This document shows positions 36,325 to 45,339 of a stretch of 64,000 bases of DNA, one piece after another. The notes beneath the pieces are model-generated. The model was not told the DNA's origin and searched no databases. It worked only from the letters and a program-made list of their open reading frames with translations. The stretch is from a bacterium (GTDB lineage Bacteria; Actinomycetota; Acidimicrobiia; Spongiisociales; ZC4RG35). The DNA lies in the NCBI GenBank assembly GCA_028823995.1, contig JAPPFD010000040.1, positions 1 to 64,000 of the forward strand. Direction: 5' to 3'. The position numbers were made by a program, and so were the translations under genes. Position 1 is the stretch's first letter; the number at the start of each line of letters is the position of its first letter.

Positions 36325-37170
36325 TTACGCCGGCTTCGAACGGGAGCGGCTCCGGAACCAGAACAGGGCCCGCCCCCCTGCCCGCGCTACGCGTTCAACT
36401 GTCACCCCAAACACGGGTTCCAGCACCTGAGGCGTGAGGACCGTCTCCACCGGCCCGGCCGCCTGGATCCGGCCGCCCTTCAGCACCACGATGTAATCGC
36501 AGTACTCCGCCGCCAGATTCACGTCATGGATCGATATCAGGGTGGTCGCGCCAACGCCGCGGACGAGATCGAGCACTTCGAACTGGTAGCGGATGTCGAG
36601 GTGATTGGTGGGCTCGTCGAGGATCAGGACTCCGGCTTCCTGGACGAGTGCCCGCGCAATAAGCGCCCGTTGCTTCTCTCCCCCGGACAAAGTCGCGAAC
36701 GACCGTGTCGCCAGCGCCGAAATGTCGACGTGAGCGAGGGCGTCGTCCACGCGTTGGCGGTCGTCGGCGGACTCCCTGGCGAACGCCGCCTGGTATGGGC
36801 TGCGTCCCATCGCAACCACTTCCCGCACGGTGAACTCAAAGTCGGTCCTCGGTTCCTGCACCACGACGGAGATGCGTCGAGCGGCCTCGAGCGGATGCAA
36901 CTCCCAGAGGTCGTCCCCACCTACCAGCACGTGCCCGAGTCGGGGGCGCAACATGCGATACGCGGCGCGCAGCAACGTGGTCTTGCCGCTGCCGTTGGGC
37001 CCGACGATGCCCACAACCCGGCCGGCGTCGACCTCCAGGCTGACCTGGGAGCAGATCTCGACCGAGCCCACGGCCACCGTCACACCGGACAGCGTCAGCG
37101 TTAGTGGGACAGGGCTGTCACCGGCGGGGGATGGCTTCGAAAACCCGGTTTCCGCGTGGTCACCGGGCAT
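36325..37170 (-). CDS. Iron-siderophore-type ABC ATPase (FecE/FepC-like)
   Basis: A 281-residue ABC ATPase with Walker A GPNGSGKTT, signature LSGGEKQRALIARAL, Walker B VLILDEPTNHLD and H-loop SIHDVN. The TNHLDIRYQFEVLDLV segment is typical of the FecCDE/BtuD group. It overlaps the permease gene upstream by 11 bases and ends the operon of four genes that begins at 40855. Substrates of this group include ferric siderophores, haem, cobalamin and other metallophores. Confidence 0.9.
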   Translation of the reverse strand: MPGDHAETGFSKPSPAGDSPVPLTLTLSGVTVAVGSVEICSQVSLEVDAGRVVGIVGPNGSGKTTLLRAAYRMLRPRLGHVLVGGDDLWELHPLEAARRISVVVQEPRTDFEFTVREVVAMGRSPYQAAFARESADDRQRVDDALAHVDISALATRSFATLSGGEKQRALIARALVQEAGVLILDEPTNHLDIRYQFEVLDLVRGVGATTLISIHDVNLAAEYCDYIVVLKGGRIQAAGPVETVLTPQVLEPVFGVTVERVARAGGRALFWFRSRSRSKPA

Positions 37171-38278
37171 GTTCTGATCCTCGCAGCCGGGAGCGGAGGA
37201 GCAGGGCGAACACCGGCGCGCCGACCAGCGCGGTGATCACCCCGATCGGCAGCTCGCGTGGCTGGATCACCAGCCGCGCCAGCACGTCCGACCAGAGTAG
37301 GAAGAGGGCCCCGACCAGGGCCGCCAGGGGAAGGACCCGGCGATGATCGGAGCCCACCACCATTCGCGCGGCGTGAGGTATCACCAACCCCACAAACCCG
37401 ACCCCACCGGCCAAGGCCACGGAGGTGCCAGTGAGAAGCGCGACCACTACGAAAAGGACGCGCCGGAGCCGATTGGGCGGCACCCCCATGCTGGTGGCGG
37501 TCTCGTCGCCGAAGAGGAGCAGGTTCAGTGCCCGTGCTTGAGAAAGGAGATAGACGAGACCGGCAACCAGGAGGATGGTCGGCAGCCCGAGTTGGTCCCA
37601 CCGCGCTCCGCCCAGGGCGCCGAGCATCCAGAAGAGCGCCACGCGTGCCGTCTGACTCTGCTCGCTCATGAAAATGAGCATGCTGGTCAAGGCCGAGAAG
37701 AGAAAGCCAACCGCGATCCCGGCCAGCACCAGGCGCAATGGACTGAGGCCACCCCACGAGTTCGCCAGCAGGAACGCCAGCCCGTAGCCGATGGCGCCAC
37801 CCGCGAACGCGGCGACCGGAAGCGTGTAGATCCCCGCAAACGTCCACCCGAGCACCATGACGCTAACGGCGCCGGCAGCTGCGCTGGCGGTGCCACCGAG
37901 GATCGTCGGGTCGGCCAGGGGATTCCGCACCATTGCCTGGAGCACCGTCCCGACCACGGCGAGCGCCGCCCCGACCAGCACGGCGAGGAGGGCCCGCGGG
38001 AGACGGACGTGCCACACTATCCGCTCATGCGCGTCCGGCCACTCGGCCGACACCAGGTCCGGCCAGAACTGGTGGATCCCGATCTGCCAGGCTGTCACGG
38101 GGGAGATGTCAGCCGGCCCTAGGGTCACCGCCAGCAGGATCGAGACGGCCAGGACCAGACAGAGACCCCCCAACACCGCCGCGAAGCCGAGCCCTGCTAT
38201 CCCGGGAGAACCCTCGCCGACGGCCGAGGAACGTCTCGGGCCGGCACGGATCAGCCTTCTCATCCAGGATTGGCTCAT
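37160..38278 (-). CDS. Iron-siderophore-type ABC permease (FecCD family)
   Basis: A 372-residue permease with about ten helices. The FecCD signatures are clear: RLPRALLAVLVGAALAVVGTVLQAMVRNPLADPTILGG and ALAGGVGFVGLVIPHAARMVVGSDHR near the end. I place the start at 38278 (MSQSWMRRL), overlapping the MATE stop in an ATGA; the open frame before it is antisense-like GC-rich sequence that lies inside the MATE gene. Only one permease gene is present, so it probably acts as a homodimer. Confidence 0.92.
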   Translation of the reverse strand: MSQSWMRRLIRAGPRRSSAVGEGSPGIAGLGFAAVLGGLCLVLAVSILLAVTLGPADISPVTAWQIGIHQFWPDLVSAEWPDAHERIVWHVRLPRALLAVLVGAALAVVGTVLQAMVRNPLADPTILGGTASAAAGAVSVMVLGWTFAGIYTLPVAAFAGGAIGYGLAFLLANSWGGLSPLRLVLAGIAVGFLFSALTSMLIFMSEQSQTARVALFWMLGALGGARWDQLGLPTILLVAGLVYLLSQARALNLLLFGDETATSMGVPPNRLRRVLFVVVALLTGTSVALAGGVGFVGLVIPHAARMVVGSDHRRVLPLAALVGALFLLWSDVLARLVIQPRELPIGVITALVGAPVFALLLRSRLRGSEHAR

Positions 38279-39624
38279 ACTTCCGCCGTCCGCCAGGTTC
38301 CCTGCCGGTAGCGCCACCAGGTCCCGGCGGTCCGCGCCGCGAAGAAGGCGATCCCGGCGACGTAGACGCCGCCGAGCCCCCAACCGACCGCCACGGCCAG
38401 CAGCCACGCCAGGGGCACCATGACCAGGTAGCTGGAAGCCGTGGATGCGTAGAACACCCACTTGGAGTCGCCGGCGGCGCGCAACACTGCGGCAAGCACC
38501 ATGCTTGAAGCCATGAGCGGCACCTGCATAGCCAGAAAGGGGAGGACGCTCCCGGCCTGCGTTACGACTTCTCCGTCAGGGGTTAGCAAGCCCAGGATCG
38601 GGGACGGCGCGATGAGAACCGGCGCCAGGGCGATGGCCGGAAGCGCGGTCATCAGCAATAGCCCGGCCCGCTCGATCAGGGCCACTGTCCGCTCGTCGCG
38701 GTTGCCAAGGCTCTGCCCGACGAGAATGGACACGCCGGTCGAGAGCGCCCAGATAATCGTCCACAGGACCTGCTGCAATTTGGTCACGACCTGCATGCCG
38801 GCTACGACCTCGGTGCCGAGCGAGGCGACGATCCCGATTACGAGGACGTTGTTGGCATAGCCCAGGAAGAGCATCACCGTCTCGGGCCAGCCGATCGACC
38901 AGAGTCGGGGAAGCACTTCCCGGGACTGGCTCAGGTGTTCGCCGCGGAACAACTGGTATCTGCTCCGGAACCGGCTCCAGCCAAACCGGCCCATGTAGAC
39001 GCATCCCACGGCCACGGCGATCACTGTGCCGACTCCGGCACCGAGGAGACCCCAGCCGACCACGAAGATCAGGATGTAGTTGAGCGGAATGTTGATCACA
39101 TTGACCAGCAACGTCATTCGCATCGCCACCTTTGTCTCTCCCACGCCCGCGTAGACGGCTCGGAACATGGCCGTGGCGGCTGCCATGGGTGCGGCGAAGG
39201 CGAGCGCCCGGAGGTACGGCACGCCCTCTGTTTGCACGGCCTCGCTGAGCCCGAAAGCGTCGAGGAGCGGCCCCGCTCCGATGCTCAGGACGAGGAGGAC
39301 CACGAAACCGGCGCCGACGCCGACCAGCATCGACACGTCCAGCAACTGTCCAACGGCGGCCGGACGTCTCTCGCCGTACCGGCGGGCCGCGATTACCTGC
39401 GCGGCGGTCGCCCATCCGCCGAACAGCATGCTTGCGGCGATGTTCACGGACGAGGCGACGGCCGCTGCGGCGAGCGCCTGGGTGGAGACGCGGCTGATCA
39501 TTGCGGTGTCGACGATCCCGAGCACGATCTGAGAGAGGTTTGAGACGATGATCGGGGAACTCAAGGTAGCCACGCTCTTCAGCGCGCCCCGGAGGGTTGG
39601 CGTCACAGGGCTGGCAGCTTCCAT
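38275..39624 (-). CDS. MATE family efflux transporter
   Basis: A 449-residue multidrug-and-toxic-compound-extrusion protein with about twelve helices in two MatE halves. It starts SPIIVSNLSQIVLGIVDTAMISRV, the normal first half, and the second half begins near WPETVMLFLGYANNVLVIG. MATE proteins export organic compounds using sodium or proton gradients. Its place inside a siderophore-type importer operon (spacing 67 bases to the binding protein, ATGA overlap with the permease) suggests it exports the same metallophore or a related toxic compound, but no biosynthesis gene is visible here. Confidence 0.88.
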   Translation of the reverse strand: MEAASPVTPTLRGALKSVATLSSPIIVSNLSQIVLGIVDTAMISRVSTQALAAAAVASSVNIAASMLFGGWATAAQVIAARRYGERRPAAVGQLLDVSMLVGVGAGFVVLLVLSIGAGPLLDAFGLSEAVQTEGVPYLRALAFAAPMAAATAMFRAVYAGVGETKVAMRMTLLVNVINIPLNYILIFVVGWGLLGAGVGTVIAVAVGCVYMGRFGWSRFRSRYQLFRGEHLSQSREVLPRLWSIGWPETVMLFLGYANNVLVIGIVASLGTEVVAGMQVVTKLQQVLWTIIWALSTGVSILVGQSLGNRDERTVALIERAGLLLMTALPAIALAPVLIAPSPILGLLTPDGEVVTQAGSVLPFLAMQVPLMASSMVLAAVLRAAGDSKWVFYASTASSYLVMVPLAWLLAVAVGWGLGGVYVAGIAFFAARTAGTWWRYRQGTWRTAEV

Positions 39625-39691
39625 GAGGGTGGTGAGTGCGAAGCCGCCGGGATGAGTGGGGTCTCAGCCCGGCGGCGACGCTTGCCTTCGA

Positions 39692-40855
39692 TTAGCGAGA
39701 GGCGTTCACACCGCGCACCGCGGTCGCCACCTTGATGAGGCCATCGAGGTTCTGCGGTCCGGGCACGCTCTGGAGGAACGTCAGAGTCATGTAGTGGCCG
39801 TTCACGACCGCTGACATTCCTGACAGGGCCGGGTCGGACTCCAGAAACGCCCGGTTAGCTGCGGGGCCGCCGAATCCGTAGTCGACGAGGATGATCAACT
39901 CCGGATCGCCCTCGATGACGGCTTCCCACTCCACGGTACCCCACGTGCCGCTGACGTCCGAGAAGATGTTCATCCCGCCGGCGCGGTTGATTATGTCAGA
40001 CATCACTGAACCGGAGAGCGCCGTGAATGGGGCCTCTTGACCCGAGTCGAAGTAGAAGACCCGGACCTGCTCACCCTCCGGGGTAGCCTCGGCGACCTCC
40101 GCGATTTGCTGCTCCCAGGAGGCGATTAGTTCGTCGGCGCGGTCCTCGACTTTGAATATCTCCCCCACAGCGTGAACGTCCGCAAACATCACCTCGAGCG
40201 TTACGTTGCCGGAGAAGTCGGGGCAGGCCTCCGTGAAAGAAAAGCTGTGCACAGAAGCGTCACGCAGGTTGTGTGCGGTGAGACCGCCGCTCTCGTTGAA
40301 GCCGTAGCTGAACACCAGATCCGGCGCGGGGGCGAGGACCGCTTCCAGGGAGGGATACGGGAAGCTGCCGCCCAGGCGTTCGACCAGCGCGGCACGAGCT
40401 TGGTGCTGGGGCTGGAGCCGGTCAGGCGTGCCGCCGAAGTAACCGATGACATTGTCCTGTAAACCGAGCGCCATCAGCACCTCCAATGCGCTCGTATCTG
40501 TAGCCACCACCCGCTGGGGGACCGCATCGTAGACGGTCTCCACGCCGCAGTTGTCGATCGTTACGCCGGTCGGCGGGGGAGCCGTGGTGGTGGTTGTGGG
40601 ACTTTGCGTGGTCGTTGTCGTTGCTTGTGTGGTGGTGGTTGTGGGACTTTGCGTGGTTGTCGTCGTTGCTTGTGTGGTGGTGGTTGTGGGACTCTGTGTC
40701 GTCTCGGTCGCCGCCGTGGTCGTTGCCTCGGTGGGAGCCGGGGTTGCGGCCGGTTCCTCTGCATCCGAGCACGCGGCGGCAAAGAGCGCGGCCATCAGGG
40801 CCAACGCTCCAAAGAGCGCTAGCCGTGTAAGGTTGATTCGGCCCGATCTGTTCAT
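39692..40855 (-). CDS. Iron-siderophore-type ABC substrate-binding lipoprotein (FepB/BtuF-like)
   Basis: A 387-residue lipoprotein. The signal peptide ends in FAAAC (Cys29). A long Thr/Gln/Ser/Pro linker follows (about 34-95), encoded by a 45-bp tandem repeat. The binding domain starts VTIDNCGVETVYDAVPQRVVATDTSALEVLMALGL, the class-A PeripBP_2 opening, and has PDLVFSYGFN later. It captures a metallophore complex or related ligand. A palindrome identical to the zinc-operon operator lies about 96 bases upstream, so it and the genes after it belong to the same regulon. Confidence 0.9.
   Translation of the reverse strand: MNRSGRINLTRLALFGALALMAALFAAACSDAEEPAATPAPTEATTTAATETTQSPTTTTTQATTTTTQSPTTTTTQATTTTTQSPTTTTTAPPPTGVTIDNCGVETVYDAVPQRVVATDTSALEVLMALGLQDNVIGYFGGTPDRLQPQHQARAALVERLGGSFPYPSLEAVLAPAPDLVFSYGFNESGGLTAHNLRDASVHSFSFTEACPDFSGNVTLEVMFADVHAVGEIFKVEDRADELIASWEQQIAEVAEATPEGEQVRVFYFDSGQEAPFTALSGSVMSDIINRAGGMNIFSDVSGTWGTVEWEAVIEGDPELIILVDYGFGGPAANRAFLESDPALSGMSAVVNGHYMTLTFLQSVPGPQNLDGLIKVATAVRGVNASR
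40584..40695. repeat. 45-bp tandem repeat (about 2.5 copies) in a lipoprotein linker
   Basis: GTGGTGGTGGTTGTGGGACT recurs at 40584, 40629 and 40674, period 45. On the coding (minus) strand it encodes a 15-residue Thr/Gln/Ser/Pro repeat in the linker of the siderophore-type binding protein. Copy number may vary between strains. Confidence 0.85.
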
Positions 40856-40950
40856 TTGTCTCTCCTTGTGTCACTGCGGTCCAAACCCCAGCATCCCAAC
40901 TGCCAATCTGAGCGGGTGCCGGGCGTCGATTCGTCAGCCTGATTTGATGG

Positions 40951-40977
40951 AAGTGATAATGATAATCATTATCACTT
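40951..40977. promoter_or_regulatory. Second Fur/Zur-family operator
   Basis: A 27-bp palindrome (AAGTGATAAT ... ATTATCACTT), identical across the central 27 bases to the operator at 36271, lies 96 bases before the siderophore-type operon. The repeat of the same site ties the two operons to one repressor. Confidence 0.85.
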
Positions 40978-41098
40978 CTGTAAAACGCATTGACCCCCTC
41001 TGACATGTCATGTCGGGCGAGCTGCTACCGGCAATAGAGACAGCAGGGATGTCCGATGAGCATCGGAGCATTGGGCACGGCAGCCCAAATGAAGCTGA

Positions 41099-41189
<91 letters not shown>

Positions 41190-41230
41190 TTTCGGCCAGC
41201 GTCGGTTAAATGGGATTCTCCCGGCGCTGG

Positions 41231-41321
41231 CGGAGGGAGTGGGATTTGAACCCACGAGGGGGTGATCACCCCCAACGGCATTTCCAGTGCCGCGCACTAG
41301 ACCAGACTATGCGATCCCTCC
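41231..41321 (-). tRNA. tRNA-Ser (anticodon GGA)
   Basis: Minus strand. Acceptor GGAGGGA/TCCCTCC, anticodon stem CGGCA/TGCCG with loop CTGGAAA giving GGA, long variable arm GGGGGTGATCACCCCC, and T arm GTGGG TTCAAAT CCCAC. It lies 41 bases from the preceding tRNA-Ser. Confidence 0.95.
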
Positions 41322-41403
41322 ATACCCGTAATGTGGATAGGTTAAGAAAGCGCTCAGCGCCCTAGAACTTTAGCAAACGGCCCCAGCGAGGTAATCGGGG
41401 AAT

Positions 41404-41880
41404 ATGGCCGAGTCAACGGATCACCATCGGTTCATGGAACTGGCCCTGGCCGAAGCTGCCAAGGCGCCGGTCCATGGGGATGTGCCCGTGGGAGCGGTGG
41501 TGGTCGACTCCGCCGGGAAGGTGGTGGCCTCGGACCACAACCGTCGGGAGGAACGGGGGGATCCCACCGCCCATGCCGAGGTGTTGGTGCTGGCCGAGGC
41601 CGCTCGCCGGGCGGGCTCCTGGCGTCTCCTGGGACACACTCTCTATGTGACCCTGGAGCCTTGCTCGATGTGCGCCGGCGCGGCGGTCTCCGGGCGTATC
41701 GAACGGATCGTGTACGGCGCCGCCGATCCCAAGGCGGGAGCGGCGCTGAGCCTCTACAATATCCCCGGGGACCGGCGTCTCAATCATCAGTGCGAGATCG
41801 TGGCGGGGGTGGGCGCCGCCCGGAGCGCCGAGATGCTCAGATCCTTCTTCAGTAGCAAGAGGGGCGGGAACAACGGCTGA
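41404..41880 (+). CDS. tadA: tRNA-specific adenosine-34 deaminase TadA
   Basis: A 158-residue zinc deaminase that converts A34 to inosine in tRNA-Arg(ACG), which is encoded at 18410. Zinc ligands His57, Cys87 and Cys90 and proton-shuttle Glu59 are in TAHAEV and LEPCSMCAGA. Length matches the family. It is immediately upstream of the SRP RNA gene, an arrangement common in Gram-positive genomes. Confidence 0.95.
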   Translation: MAESTDHHRFMELALAEAAKAPVHGDVPVGAVVVDSAGKVVASDHNRREERGDPTAHAEVLVLAEAARRAGSWRLLGHTLYVTLEPCSMCAGAAVSGRIERIVYGAADPKAGAALSLYNIPGDRRLNHQCEIVAGVGAARSAEMLRSFFSSKRGGNNG

Positions 41881-41920
41881 TCTCATCTCCGTTTCATCCG
41901 GGATTGTGCTAAGGTCGGCA

Positions 41921-42191
41921 CGCGTGCTAAGCGGGGCACTAGGGGTTCCCTGAACCCGAAAACCTCTACATGCGGGGCCGAACTCCCCGCCTGAGGGCGC
42001 CGAGCCCCGGGCAGGCGGCAAAAAGCGCAGTGATGACGGCCGGGTCCCGTGAGTCGGGGTGGTCGTGAACCGGGTCAGGTCCGGAAGGAAGCAGCCCTAA
42101 GCGGGTGTCCCGGCGCCGCGGGGGCGCCTGGTCCGAGCCAGCGGTTTGTCGGCCGACCGGAGGTGTCGAGTCCGATGGCGGGGTGCACGCT
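41921..42191 (+). ncRNA. ffs: Signal recognition particle RNA, large (Alu-domain-containing) type
   Basis: The universal SRP S-domain core GGTCAGGTCCGGAAGGAAGC lies at about 42074, with AGCAGCCCTAA right after it. Before it, CGTGCTAAGCGGGG, GGTTCCCTGAACCCG and GGGGCCGAACTCCCC match the Alu-domain 5' part of large SRP RNAs such as Bacillus subtilis scRNA, and the 3' part has GCCTGGTCCGAGCC. Terminal bases GCGTGC (41922-41927) and GCACGC (42185-42190) pair to close the molecule at about 270 nt. Most actinobacteria have only the 100-nt form. Confidence 0.88.
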
Positions 42192-42214
42192 TTGCCCGGC
42201 GGGCGGGCCGGTGG

Positions 42215-42859
42215 TCAGTCCGGAGATTTGATCAGCGTCACTCCGTACACGCCCCCGAACCACCCCATCCTCCACAGACGGGCGATCCGGAGCGGTCCGG
42301 CCCGGAACATCTCTTCGGGGTGGGGGAGTTTGTCCAGGGACCGGTGGAAATACCAGTACTCCCTCACGGCCCCCGCCATCAGCCCTACCAGGGGAGTGAC
42401 CATGGCGGTCCCCAACCTGTGGACCGACCTGCTCAACCGACCGAGGGGCCTTCCCGCATCCACCACCACCATCACGCCGCCCGGGCGTAGCACTCGCGCG
42501 GCTTCGGTGAGGGTCTTCCCCACCGACTCGAGGTTGCGGAACACGAATGCCGACCAGATGCCGTCGAAGCTGTTGTCGGCAAAAGGCAGGCTCTCTCCCT
42601 TTCCCACCACCCTGTGTGGCGCCGGATTGGCCGACAGCATCGTCCAGGCCGGATCCAGCGCCACGATTCGTTGGCTTCCCCGGAAGAGCGACATGGCCAC
42701 ACCGGTGCCCGCCCCCAGATCCAGGATCCGCCCATCATGGAGTTGATCGATTCCCCTCTTCCTCCAAGCTTGGTCACGGCCGAAGGAGAGGAGCCGGTTG
42801 CACCGGTCGTACCTCCGGTGGATGCGCGAGAAGATGCGCTCGGGGGACAGCCCGGTCAC
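42215..42859 (-). CDS. UbiE/MenG-like SAM-dependent methyltransferase
   Basis: A 214-residue class I methyltransferase. It opens with RIFSRIHRRYDRCNRLLSFGRDQAWRK, the typical UbiE/COQ5 lead-in, then SAM motif I ILDLGAGTGV (about 45-54) and the FDGIWSAFVFRNLESVGKTLTEAARVLRPGG region. This suggests C-methylation of a demethylmenaquinone-type quinone, though it is shorter than usual and could act on another substrate. It is 12 bases downstream of serS on the same strand. Confidence 0.8.
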   Translation of the reverse strand: MTGLSPERIFSRIHRRYDRCNRLLSFGRDQAWRKRGIDQLHDGRILDLGAGTGVAMSLFRGSQRIVALDPAWTMLSANPAPHRVVGKGESLPFADNSFDGIWSAFVFRNLESVGKTLTEAARVLRPGGVMVVVDAGRPLGRLSRSVHRLGTAMVTPLVGLMAGAVREYWYFHRSLDKLPHPEEMFRAGPLRIARLWRMGWFGGVYGVTLIKSPD

Positions 42860-42871
42860 CTTCGCCGCCTT

Positions 42872-44131
42872 TTAGGGAGGATCGATCCGGTCAAAGCCCA
42901 GATAAGGGCGCAGAGCCTCGGGCATGAGCACCGAGCCGTCGCTTTGCTGGTGGTTCTCCAACAGGGCGATGATCACCCTGCCCACCGCCACCGCCGTTCC
43001 GTTCAGGGTGTGGACCAAACGGTTGCCCCCCTGCGCCTTCATGCGGATCTTCAGGCGGCGAGCCTGGTAGTCGGTGGTGTTGGAGCAGGAGGTTATCTCC
43101 CGGTAGGCGTTCCAGGACGGAAACCAGGCCTCGATGTCGTACTTCTTGGCGGCGGATGCGCCCAGGTCGCCGGCGGCCACGTTGACCACCCGGTAGGGTA
43201 TCTCCAGCTCTCCGACCAGCTTCTCCTCCAATCCCAGGATCCGCTCGTGCTCGTCGCTCGAGTCTTCGGGGCGGGTGAAGGAGAACATCTCAACCTTGTC
43301 GAACTGGTGGACCCGGAAGATGCCGCCGGTGTCCTTGCCGTGGGTTCCGGCCTCCCGACGAAAGCAACTGGAGAAACCGGCGTATCGGATGGGAAGCTGT
43401 TCGGGGTTCAGGATCTCGTCGGCGTGGTAGGCGGCGAGGCTGATCTCCGATGTGGCGGCGAGGAACAACTCGTCGGCGGGTATCTCGTACACCTGCTGGC
43501 GGTCTCCGGGAAAGAACCCGGTGCCGAACAGGGCCATCTCCCTGACCAGCACGGGGGTGATCATGGGAACCAGTCCGGCTGCGACCAAGTGGTTCATGGA
43601 CCAGTTGATCAGCGCAAATTCCAGCAACGCGCCCTTGCCCTTCAGATACCCGAACCGGGATCCTGCCATCTTGGCCGCCCGTTTGGTGTCGATGATGTCG
43701 AGGCGCTCGCCGAGCATTTCGTGATCGACCGGATCGAAGCTGAACCGGGGGATCTCCCCTACCCGCCTGACTTCCTGAGCGTCTTCCTCGGTGAAACCGT
43801 CGGCAGCGGTGGGAGCGACCAGGTTGGGCAGGGTGTGCCACTCCCGGTAGAACCGCTCCGAGAGTTCCCCGGCACGGGCGTTCAACTCCCTGACACGGCT
43901 GGCAAGAGAAGCCGCGCGCTCGATGGCTTGGCGCTTTTCTTCTCCTCCGAGACCGGCGATCTCCTTCCCCAGAGACCGTTGGGCGGCCCGCAAGTTGTCT
44001 GCTTCGTGGCGCAACCGCCGGATCCTGGCGTCGGTCTTCGCCAAATCCCCCACGGGCACCTGCAGGCCTCGGCGGGCCATGGATTGAAGGATGGTCTCCG
44101 GGGAGGAGCGGAGCGTGGCGAGGTCAAGCAT
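42872..44131 (-). CDS. serS: Seryl-tRNA synthetase
   Basis: A 419-residue class II synthetase attaching serine to tRNA-Ser. It has the N-terminal antiparallel coiled coil (about 30-100) that grips the long variable arm, motif 2 (SSCFRREAGTHGKDTGGIFRVHQF) and motif 3 (HTLNGTAVAVGRVIIALLE). Full family length. Two tRNA-Ser genes lie about 1.6 kb away. Confidence 0.96.
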   Translation of the reverse strand: MLDLATLRSSPETILQSMARRGLQVPVGDLAKTDARIRRLRHEADNLRAAQRSLGKEIAGLGGEEKRQAIERAASLASRVRELNARAGELSERFYREWHTLPNLVAPTAADGFTEEDAQEVRRVGEIPRFSFDPVDHEMLGERLDIIDTKRAAKMAGSRFGYLKGKGALLEFALINWSMNHLVAAGLVPMITPVLVREMALFGTGFFPGDRQQVYEIPADELFLAATSEISLAAYHADEILNPEQLPIRYAGFSSCFRREAGTHGKDTGGIFRVHQFDKVEMFSFTRPEDSSDEHERILGLEEKLVGELEIPYRVVNVAAGDLGASAAKKYDIEAWFPSWNAYREITSCSNTTDYQARRLKIRMKAQGGNRLVHTLNGTAVAVGRVIIALLENHQQSDGSVLMPEALRPYLGFDRIDPP

Positions 44132-44193
44132 TGGGATACATATTAAATGAGAACGCTACAGGCGCCGAAGGCGGCCGGCAGCGGGGAGAATCC

Positions 44194-45180
44194 CTACCCG
44201 CCGACGCTCAGGGTGAATACATAGCTGTTGTCATCCACGTTCTGCTCCCCTTGGGCGACACCCAGGCGAACTTCCACCTGGTAGGTCGTGTCAGGGGTCA
44301 CCCCCAACTCGAAGAACGTGACCGTGGTCTTCTCTCTCGGCGCCAGGGGTGGCACCGTCAGATCCCGGGCCTGAACCACCTCTCCCGGCGGCCAGATGGT
44401 CAACTGGATGGAGGTCTCCTCGACCACCTCCACATTGCCGCGGTTGGCCACCACCACCAGCAGGTCGAAGCTGTCGGTTGGGATTATCACCGGACGACCC
44501 TCCAGGTCGGATACCCACTCGGGATGAGACGTAACCTGCTCTATTCCCAGGTCTGCGGTGAATTCCAACGTGGGCCGGGACAATCGGGCGAAGGTGGCCA
44601 GGAACTGGCCGGTGTCCACTAGGGGATACACCACGGGCAGGAAGACCACCGTTCGGAAGTCGGAGAAGGACTGGATCTCGGGTTCTTTGCCGATCCTCTC
44701 CAAGAATGCCTGGTATATGCGGTCACCGCTTCGGATGCTGACCAGGGCTGAGGTGATTTGTTCCTCCACCACGTAGTTGAAGGGGTCGTCCACTGCGGAC
44801 AGGAAGGCGTTCTCGAAGCGCTCCAGCCCTTCCTCCCACAGGTCGAGAGAGGTCCCCAGCAGGATGACCAGGCTGCTGTCTTGCTCGTCTGACTGCTCCA
44901 AGGCGACGGTCACCGCTTCGATGGACTCTCTCGACTGGGTGATGATCGAGGCCAACTCCGATCGGTCCGCCGTGTCGATTTGCTCGATCAACCTGACGAA
45001 CGACCGGGCGGCCCTGTCTAGGGTGATCGTGTGGCTGCGGAGTTCCTCGCCGAGGGTGGTCTCGGTGCGGGAAGTGTTGATGACGGCGTTCAACGTCCAA
45101 CCAAGGGCCGCCACCACCAAGAGCGCCAGCAGCCACCATTTACCGCGGGATGGGCGGGGTCGGGAGGGATAAGCCACCAT
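44194..45180 (-). CDS. Membrane-anchored protein with C-terminal CARDB-like domain
   Basis: A 328-residue protein. After a short basic N-terminus there is one membrane helix (about 17-36), then a helical region with heptad-like character (about 40-190) and a beta-rich C-terminal domain with VVVANRGNVEVVEETSIQLTIWPPG, similar to CARDB-type adhesive/immunoglobulin-like domains on the outer face. The start is the ATG at 45180; the open frame before it is antisense to the next gene. The function is not known. It precedes serS on the same strand and may be co-transcribed. Confidence 0.6.
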   Translation of the reverse strand: MVAYPSRPRPSRGKWWLLALLVVAALGWTLNAVINTSRTETTLGEELRSHTITLDRAARSFVRLIEQIDTADRSELASIITQSRESIEAVTVALEQSDEQDSSLVILLGTSLDLWEEGLERFENAFLSAVDDPFNYVVEEQITSALVSIRSGDRIYQAFLERIGKEPEIQSFSDFRTVVFLPVVYPLVDTGQFLATFARLSRPTLEFTADLGIEQVTSHPEWVSDLEGRPVIIPTDSFDLLVVVANRGNVEVVEETSIQLTIWPPGEVVQARDLTVPPLAPREKTTVTFFELGVTPDTTYQVEVRLGVAQGEQNVDDNSYVFTLSVGG

Positions 45181-45339
45181 GTTCTCAGTTCGTAGGTTAA
45201 GACTTTGTCGCGAAATTGCCACTCTCGGTTTCTCCCGGCCGGCGCCTACGGCGTTTAGGAGCGTCGCAGGGCCGGTGCGCGTCGTTGGGACAGGCACTCT
45301 TCTCCGCCAGTCGCTCCGCGTTAGCATCCGGTCGGCGAA

